Shown: positions 59,129 through 64,000 of the stretch, piece by piece
How the letters are laid out: every line of letters starts with the position of its first letter
How positions within the stretch are numbered: position 1 is the stretch's first letter
Source: Chitinophagales bacterium
GTDB lineage: Bacteria; Bacteroidota; Bacteroidia; Chitinophagales; JADJOU01
DNA: 64,000 bases
Assembly: GCA_030832185.1 (NCBI GenBank)
Contig: JAURJQ010000013.1
Location: 1-64,000 of the forward strand
Reading direction: 5' to 3'
Made by a program: the position numbers and the translations under genes
Notes under the pieces: model-generated
Told to the model about the DNA's origin: nothing
What the model saw: only the letters and a program-made list of their open reading frames with translations
The model's database searches: none

Positions 59129-59176
59129 ATCAATTGTCAAATCGTCTCATTTTCAAATTGACTAGTTGTCATATCA
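59129..59176. repeat. Octamer-phased intergenic array touching the scoA stop
   Basis: Six 8-base words in register: ATCAATTG, TCAAATCG, TCTCATTT, TCAAATTG, ACTAGTTG, TCATATCA. It ends on the stop codon of scoA (59174-59176). Two words match the array at 28127-28142. Confidence 0.55.
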
Positions 59177-59878
59177 ATTTGCTTTTCTCACCGTTCTTTG
59201 CTCTATGCGTTTTTCAAATTTCTCACCTTGGAATATCCTATGAATATAAATCCCTGGAGTGTGAATTTGGTTAGGGTCTAGCTCCCCCGCTGGCACCAGT
59301 TCTTCTACCTCGGCTATAGTGATTTTACCTCCTATGGCCATAGCTGGATTGAAATTTCTAGCAGTGGATTTATAAATTAAATTTCCCATCGTATCACCTT
59401 TCCATGCCTTGACTATGGCGAAGTCTGCTTCGAAAGCGTATTCTAGGAGATACTCTTTCCCATTAAAAACCCGTGTTTCCTTGCCTTCGGCTACTTCGGT
59501 GCCTACACCAGCAGGTGTCCAGATGGCAGGCATACCATAGCCAGCGGCCATACAGCGAGTGGCGAGAGTTCCTTGAGGTACGAGTTCTACTTCTAGCTCA
59601 CCGGATAGCATTTGCCTTTCAAACTCTGCGTTTTCTCCTACATAGCTAGATATCATCTTTTTGATTTGCTTGGTTTGAAGCAGGAGTCCCAGACCGAAAT
59701 CATCTACGCCAGCATTATTGGAAATACAGGTGAGGTTTCTGGTGTTTTTGCGAACTAATGCTGCTATGCTATTTTCTGGTATACCACATAGACCAAAACC
59801 TCCGAGCATGAGCGTCATACCATCATTTATCCCCTCTAAGGCTTCGTCAGCCGTTTTATATACTTTGTTAAATCCCAT
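59174..59878 (-). CDS. scoA: 3-oxoacid CoA-transferase subunit A
   Basis: The A subunit of succinyl-CoA:3-oxoacid (acetoacetate) CoA-transferase, 234 residues. Landmarks are GMTLMLGGFGLCGIPENSI (coenzyme-A binding glycine turn, about 20-38), SNNAGVDDFGLGLLL, ELVPQGTLATRCMAAGYGMPA, FEADFAIVKAWKGDTMGN and FNPAMA. The catalytic glutamate lies in subunit B, which is not within this window on either side. A TACATTTG promoter match lies 27 bases upstream. With fumarylacetoacetase it may handle acetoacetate. Confidence 0.93.
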   Translation of the reverse strand: MGFNKVYKTADEALEGINDGMTLMLGGFGLCGIPENSIAALVRKNTRNLTCISNNAGVDDFGLGLLLQTKQIKKMISSYVGENAEFERQMLSGELEVELVPQGTLATRCMAAGYGMPAIWTPAGVGTEVAEGKETRVFNGKEYLLEYAFEADFAIVKAWKGDTMGNLIYKSTARNFNPAMAIGGKITIAEVEELVPAGELDPNQIHTPGIYIHRIFQGEKFEKRIEQRTVRKAN

Positions 59879-59904
59879 GGAATTGGTTTTTTATTTAATC
59901 CAAG

Positions 59905-59912
59905 CAAATGTA
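59905..59912 (-). promoter_or_regulatory. -7 promoter element for scoA
   Basis: Minus strand TACATTTG, 26 bases before the ATG at 59878. Confidence 0.5.
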
Positions 59913-60060
59913 CATGAAAATTTTTTATTTTGAATGTTCACGCATTTGAGAGTAAGACCAAGATTTACTTTTTTTTGCATTCTAAACGAAATAGGACATT
60001 TTTTCTTCTTATAATGTGGAAGAAGGGAAAATTAATTATTACATCTACATACTCTATTTC

Positions 60061-60068
60061 TATTTTTG
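60061..60068 (+). promoter_or_regulatory. -7 promoter element abutting the GH3 gene start
   Basis: TATTTTTG ends 5 bases before the ATG at 60074, giving a probably leaderless mRNA. It lies inside the longer frame that reaches TTG at 59930, which argues against that start. Confidence 0.5.
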
Positions 60069-60073
60069 TCGTC

Positions 60074-62989
60074 ATGCCTAGATTCATCATATTCATTTTT
60101 TGCACTTTAATCGTATCAATTAGTATCCAAGCGCAGCCACCTTTATTTTCTAGGTCAGATTCAGCATGGGCGAAAAAGATATTATCCAAACTCAGCACAA
60201 AGCAGAAGATCGCTCAGCTTTTCATGACAGAAATTTCTCCTAAACCTGAAAATAAAGATCAGAATAAGAAAGTAATGCAGCTAGTGAAAAAAAATCATGT
60301 GGGTGGGATTATTATTATGAAGGGAGACTATGCATTAACTGGAGAGTGGATTAGAGATTTTCAAAAAAATAGTGATGTCCCCCTTCTGGTATCGATTGAT
60401 GGTGAATGGGGCATCAATATGCGAATAGGAAATACAACAAAATTTCCTTATCAACTTACGATGGGTGCTTTGACAGAAGACAGCATGATCTACGAAATGG
60501 GCAAAGCCATAGCAAGAGACTGTCGAAGAATTGGAATTCATGTAAACTTTGCGCCTGTAGCCGATGTTAATATCAATCCGAAAAATCCAGTAATCAATTA
60601 TCGATCTTTCGGAGAGAATAAATTTAGAGTGACTGACAAAGCATTAAATTATGCTTTAGGTATGCAGTCAGAGAATGTTATGGCCTGCGCTAAGCATTTC
60701 CCTGGTCATGGCGACACCGATATAGATAGCCATTTAGATTTGCCGTTAATTAATAAGCCTAAAGAAAAGTTAGAAGACATAGAGCTCTACCCTTTTGAGA
60801 AAATGGCGGAGGAGAATGTATGGGCCACTATGATAGCTCACCTCAAAGTACCAAGTCTAGACTCGAATAAAACGACATCCCTTTCCTATGATGTTGTGAC
60901 CAATTTATTGAAAAGGGATATGGGTTTTCAAGGTTTGGTATTTACCGATGCGCTTAATATGAGCGGAGCTACTAAAAGTTCAGAACCAGGCACCTTAGAA
61001 TTGGAGGCATATATGGCAGGCAATGACATTTTACTTATGTCACAGAATATCGAGTCAGGAATACAAAAAATAGAGGAGTATATTTTATACAGTTCAGACT
61101 ATAGAGTGACAGAAGATTTGAATACTCGGGTATTAAAAATTTTACTTTTCAAGCACAAGCTGAAAACTTTTCAAATTCCCCCTGTAGAAAATGCGCCTGA
61201 TGAATTCATTAATAAGGAAATTACGGAGAAAATTTATCAGGATGCCATTACCTTTATTTCTCAGGAAAAAGCAGAAGGAGTAGTTATTTTGGATAAATTA
61301 AAATCAACTTTGCTTATTTCTTTTGCAGATAAGACAACGACTTTCCATAGTGCAATGCAAGCCTATAAGGATTTTTCTCAAATAAGAATTTCAAAAAATG
61401 CATCTGATAAGGAATATGCTAACGTCTTAGAAGCTACTAAAAATTATGAACAAGTGATTATAGCTTATCATGATTTATCTCAGCACAGTGCCAATAGCTA
61501 TGGACTATTGCCTAAGCAGATAAATTTTATTGAGACGGTAAGTTCTCTCCCAAATGTTCTACATGTATGGTTTGGGAATCCATATGCCTTAGCATATTTT
61601 CAAAAAGCAAAAAATGTCATAGTCTCCTATGAAGAAAATGAAAATACACAGTTAGCCACCTTCCGAAAACTGTATCAAGGGGATTTATTTACTGGATCTC
61701 TTCCGGTCACTGTGGGCATTTATAAAGAGGGGAAACGTTATAATATTTATCAAAAACAAATTCCTGAACAGAAGGATTTGGCTGCCGATACATCTTTTGT
61801 AGACGAAGCCTATCTGAGCCACATTAATAAGGCAGATGCCTTGGCAAGAATAGAAGGCTTGTGTCAAGAAATTATGACTAATGGTGTGGCTCCTGGAGGT
61901 CAGCTTTATGTTATGCATAAGGGAAGAGAGATTTATAAAAAATCATTTGGAAAGCACACATATTCTGGTCCAGCAAAAAAGGTAAAAAATTCAGATATTT
62001 ATGATTTAGCCTCCTTGTCAAAAATTTTGGGAACAACTATTGCTTTTATGAAATTGAAGGATGCGGGATTGATAAATTTAACGGATAGGGTAGGGGACTT
62101 TTTAACTCTAGGAGAGTTCAATACGGTATCTAATATTACATTGGCTCAGTTACTGACACATGAAGCAGGACTTACCCCATTTATTCCATTTTATGAGCGA
62201 TTCAATGATAGCAATTTTTTCAACTATTTTAGAACGAAATCGGAGGAAAACTTCACTGCCGAAGTAGCTAAAGATCTATTTATAAGAGATGACTTTAAAG
62301 ACACAATGTGGTATGAAACGACGCATAGAGAGCGAAAAGCAATAGGGAGTTATAAATATTCCGATTTGAGTATGTATCTACTCCAGAGAGTGCTTGAAGC
62401 CAAGGCTGGTATGTCGCTCGATAAATATCTATATTCTCAGTTTTATAAACCCATGGATCTCGAGCTATGCTATAATCCTACCAGTAAGTTTAAATTGGAG
62501 CGAATTGTTCCTACAGAGTATGACATTAAATTTAGACTGCAACAAGTGCATGGCTATGTGCATGATCAGGGTTGTGCACTATACGGTGGTGTCTGTGGTC
62601 ACGCTGGCTTATTTGGAAACGCAGAGGATGTAGCGCAAATTATGCAAATGCTCATTCAAGGCGGAAAGTATAAAGATAGACAGTATTTAAAACCAGAAAC
62701 GATTTCATTATTTACTAGTCAGCAAAATCCTAATTCTCGTCGCGGACTGGGTTTTGATAAACCCAATGTAGAAAATTTATCTTCTAGCCCTACTTCGCCT
62801 TTAGCTTCATTTGCTACCTTTGGACATACTGGATATACTGGTACATGTGCTTGGGCAGACCCTTTTAATGAATTGGTCTTTGTATTTCTTTCTAATAGAG
62901 TTTATCCAGATGCCAGTAATAAAAAATTGGCACATGGAAAATATCGTGAGCGTTTACACTCCTTATTTTATCTTTATACTAAAGACTAA
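60074..62989 (+). CDS. Exported GH3 beta-N-acetylglucosaminidase / serine hydrolase fusion
   Basis: A 971-residue protein from the ATG at 60074, with a signal peptide ending SISIQAQ. The GH3 domain (about 30-380) has LLVSIDGEWG, CAKHFPGHGDTDIDSH (His-Asp element of NagZ, about 206) and the nucleophile Asp near 290 in FTDALNMSGA. A GH3 C-terminal/linker region follows. From about 590 to the end lies a class C beta-lactamase-like serine hydrolase with ASLSK (SxxK, near 648), YSD (near 761) and GHTGYTG (near 916). NagZ-type glycosidase plus peptidase-like domain suggests combined peptidoglycan turnover; the fusion is common in Bacteroidota. yqgE follows after 6 bases. Confidence 0.93.
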   Translation: MPRFIIFIFCTLIVSISIQAQPPLFSRSDSAWAKKILSKLSTKQKIAQLFMTEISPKPENKDQNKKVMQLVKKNHVGGIIIMKGDYALTGEWIRDFQKNSDVPLLVSIDGEWGINMRIGNTTKFPYQLTMGALTEDSMIYEMGKAIARDCRRIGIHVNFAPVADVNINPKNPVINYRSFGENKFRVTDKALNYALGMQSENVMACAKHFPGHGDTDIDSHLDLPLINKPKEKLEDIELYPFEKMAEENVWATMIAHLKVPSLDSNKTTSLSYDVVTNLLKRDMGFQGLVFTDALNMSGATKSSEPGTLELEAYMAGNDILLMSQNIESGIQKIEEYILYSSDYRVTEDLNTRVLKILLFKHKLKTFQIPPVENAPDEFINKEITEKIYQDAITFISQEKAEGVVILDKLKSTLLISFADKTTTFHSAMQAYKDFSQIRISKNASDKEYANVLEATKNYEQVIIAYHDLSQHSANSYGLLPKQINFIETVSSLPNVLHVWFGNPYALAYFQKAKNVIVSYEENENTQLATFRKLYQGDLFTGSLPVTVGIYKEGKRYNIYQKQIPEQKDLAADTSFVDEAYLSHINKADALARIEGLCQEIMTNGVAPGGQLYVMHKGREIYKKSFGKHTYSGPAKKVKNSDIYDLASLSKILGTTIAFMKLKDAGLINLTDRVGDFLTLGEFNTVSNITLAQLLTHEAGLTPFIPFYERFNDSNFFNYFRTKSEENFTAEVAKDLFIRDDFKDTMWYETTHRERKAIGSYKYSDLSMYLLQRVLEAKAGMSLDKYLYSQFYKPMDLELCYNPTSKFKLERIVPTEYDIKFRLQQVHGYVHDQGCALYGGVCGHAGLFGNAEDVAQIMQMLIQGGKYKDRQYLKPETISLFTSQQNPNSRRGLGFDKPNVENLSSSPTSPLASFATFGHTGYTGTCAWADPFNELVFVFLSNRVYPDASNKKLAHGKYRERLHSLFYLYTKD

Positions 62990-62995
62990 ATACCA

Positions 62996-63544
62996 TTGAA
63001 GTTAGAGCGCGGAAATTTACTAATTAGCTACCCTTATTTAGAAGACGATTATTTCTATCGATCCGTAATTTGTATGATCGAACACAATAATGAAGGCTCA
63101 TTCGGGCTTATTATAAATAAAAAAATGCCTCATAAAATAGGGGAGGTGCTGCCTATATTAGCGCATTTAGATAATCCAATATATATGGGAGGTCCAGTAG
63201 ATACGCAGTCTATTTTTTTCTTTCATCCCTATAAGGATTTGAAAGATGCCCTATATGTATCTGATGGTCTATATATGAATGGGGATAGCACTGAACTCAA
63301 AGATATGTTGGAATTGGATTTTGCAAAACCTCAGGAGCTTCGATTTTATCTAGGTTATGCAGGGTGGTCTGCAGGTCAGCTAGAAATTGAAATTAAGGAA
63401 AAATCTTGGCTCATAGGTGCATCAAATTCTGTTTTGGTTTTCGATGATAGTCCCAACGATATGGTGTGGAGAAAATCTGTAGAAATGCTTGGAGGCGAAT
63501 TTAAGGACTTAGCTCATTTTCCTATAGACCCGCAGATGAATTAG
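62996..63544 (+). CDS. YqgE/AlgH family protein
   Basis: A 182-residue cytoplasmic protein starting at a TTG (62996), as KLERGNLLISYPYLEDDYFYRSV is the family N-terminus and no ATG precedes it. The blocks VICMIEHNNEGSFGLIINKKM, YMGGPVDTQSIFFFH and FYLGYAGWSAGQLEIEIKEKSWLI are diagnostic of UPF0301. Fold is known, function is not. Probably co-transcribed with the GH3 fusion gene, 6 bases upstream. Confidence 0.93.
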   Translation: MKLERGNLLISYPYLEDDYFYRSVICMIEHNNEGSFGLIINKKMPHKIGEVLPILAHLDNPIYMGGPVDTQSIFFFHPYKDLKDALYVSDGLYMNGDSTELKDMLELDFAKPQELRFYLGYAGWSAGQLEIEIKEKSWLIGASNSVLVFDDSPNDMVWRKSVEMLGGEFKDLAHFPIDPQMN

Positions 63545-63587
63545 TTATTACATCCTTCTTTTTTTATAGATTTTTAGTCATTTCTGC

Positions 63588-63595
63588 TATCTTTG
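63588..63595 (+). promoter_or_regulatory. -7 promoter element for the last gene
   Basis: TATCTTTG, 53 bases before the GTG at 63649. Same 8-mer as at purD and the TPP riboswitch. Confidence 0.5.
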
Positions 63596-63648
63596 TGGTA
63601 AGGGAGATTTTAAATTTTCTAGACACCTACTATAAAATATAAAGTGAA

Positions 63649-64000
63649 GTGAAAAAGTCATTGCATATAATTATGGTGATTTTTATGACTGCAGTTCAAT
63701 TATCTGAATTGCGAGCAGATCACTTTATGGGTGGTCAACTAAGCTATGAAACTATAGATCTAGACACTTTGCGAGGAGTATACAGAGTGGTACTTAAGCT
63801 GGAGCGTCCATGTAATGCTTTTAATACCTTCCATAAAGAATACTCTATTAAGGTACTAGAATATAGTGCCAAGAGGTCTCCTGGATACAGTCTCAGCGTA
63901 TATTCTGCTAAGATTTTTGACTCTAGTTATATATACTATCCTTGCACTTCTCCTACTGCTACCTGTGCTAATTCGGGGGGTCAAGTCATAGAAATTCGCT
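63649..64000 (+). CDS. Secreted surface protein, N-terminal part (cut by window edge)
   Basis: A frame open to the window end, 117 codons seen. The start is GTG at 63649: an in-frame stop lies at 63640-63642, and the GTG adds KKSLHIIM to make a full signal peptide ending near LSELRA. After cleavage it reads DHFMGGQLSYETIDLDTLRG, then a beta-rich domain with CNAFNTFHKEYS and YYPCTSPTATCANSGGQ. Many very large Bacteroidota surface proteins begin in this way (GGxxxYExx, then a paired-cysteine beta domain), often with T9SS C-terminal signals; the rest is outside the window. Confidence 0.75.
   Translation, partial: MKKSLHIIMVIFMTAVQLSELRADHFMGGQLSYETIDLDTLRGVYRVVLKLERPCNAFNTFHKEYSIKVLEYSAKRSPGYSLSVYSAKIFDSSYIYYPCTSPTATCANSGGQVIEIR

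Noticed and set aside
58960-59274. 104-codon plus-strand frame over the scoA-glycosyltransferase gap
   Set aside because: It is read through the short-word repeats and antisense to both real genes; no family resemblance.

Overview
The window is an AT-rich chromosomal segment of a Bacteroidota bacterium. Four things point there: lineage-typical families (DUF6029, DUF4197, DUF4293, DUF3822 next to rsmD, TIGR02757, a SPOR/coiled-coil protein, a 431-residue MraY, a cyclophilin-FKBP pair, a TonB-dependent receptor), lipoproteins of the SCKKK type, almost no Shine-Dalgarno sequences, and at least 17 matches to the Bacteroidota -7 promoter element TAnnTTTG placed just upstream of starts. I cannot place it below phylum. 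I see no rRNA, tRNA, CRISPR array, IS element, prophage or integrase; this looks like core chromosome.

Layout. 1-899 is the 5' part of lpxD. 1-7.4 kb: a crotonase, then a TPP riboswitch in front of a TonB-dependent receptor (probable thiamine-type uptake), a DUF4197 and a TlpA-like protein, and a DUF6029 protein. 7.4-14 kb: a TMTC-like membrane protein with TPRs, a SPOR protein, gltX and two conserved proteins. 14-21.8 kb: a PhoR/PhoB-like two-component pair, asd, DoxX, a YdjM-like protein, purD, a tightly bounded 36-residue mini-gene and a Bcp/PrxQ peroxiredoxin. 21.8-37.5 kb: the whole division and cell wall (dcw) cluster on the minus strand, mraZ-rsmH-ftsL-ftsI-murE-mraY-murD-ftsW-murG-murC-ftsQ-ftsA-ftsZ, with a probable MraZ operator at its head and a strong 12-bp terminator at its tail. 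murF and ddl are not in it. 37.8-48.5 kb: an ArsC-like protein, YheT-like hydrolase, Mrp ATPase, MATE exporter, DUF3822/rsmD, SDR, a frameshifted staphylococcal-type nuclease, an rRNA methyltransferase-like protein, M42 peptidase, DUF4293 and fumarylacetoacetase. 48.5-60 kb: flavodoxin with a tiny overlapping lipoprotein gene, S41 protease, recG, two tandem cyclophilin-FKBP fusions, a thioredoxin-like protein, YqeY, a glycosyltransferase and a lone CoA-transferase A subunit. 60-64 kb: a GH3/serine-hydrolase fusion, YqgE, and the start of a secreted surface protein.

The least explained signals are non-coding or very small: (1) a promoter/36-codon ORF/terminator cassette at 21041-21207; (2) intergenic elements built from 7- or 8-bp words, two with hairpin symmetry, at the 3' ends of genes (28127, 42898, 45649, 59129); (3) ftsI with no ATG/GTG/TTG able to include its membrane anchor; (4) a TGGG direct repeat with 10-bp spacing at both the mraZ and the divergent arsC-like promoters. 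I found no obvious new multi-gene defence or biosynthetic system.
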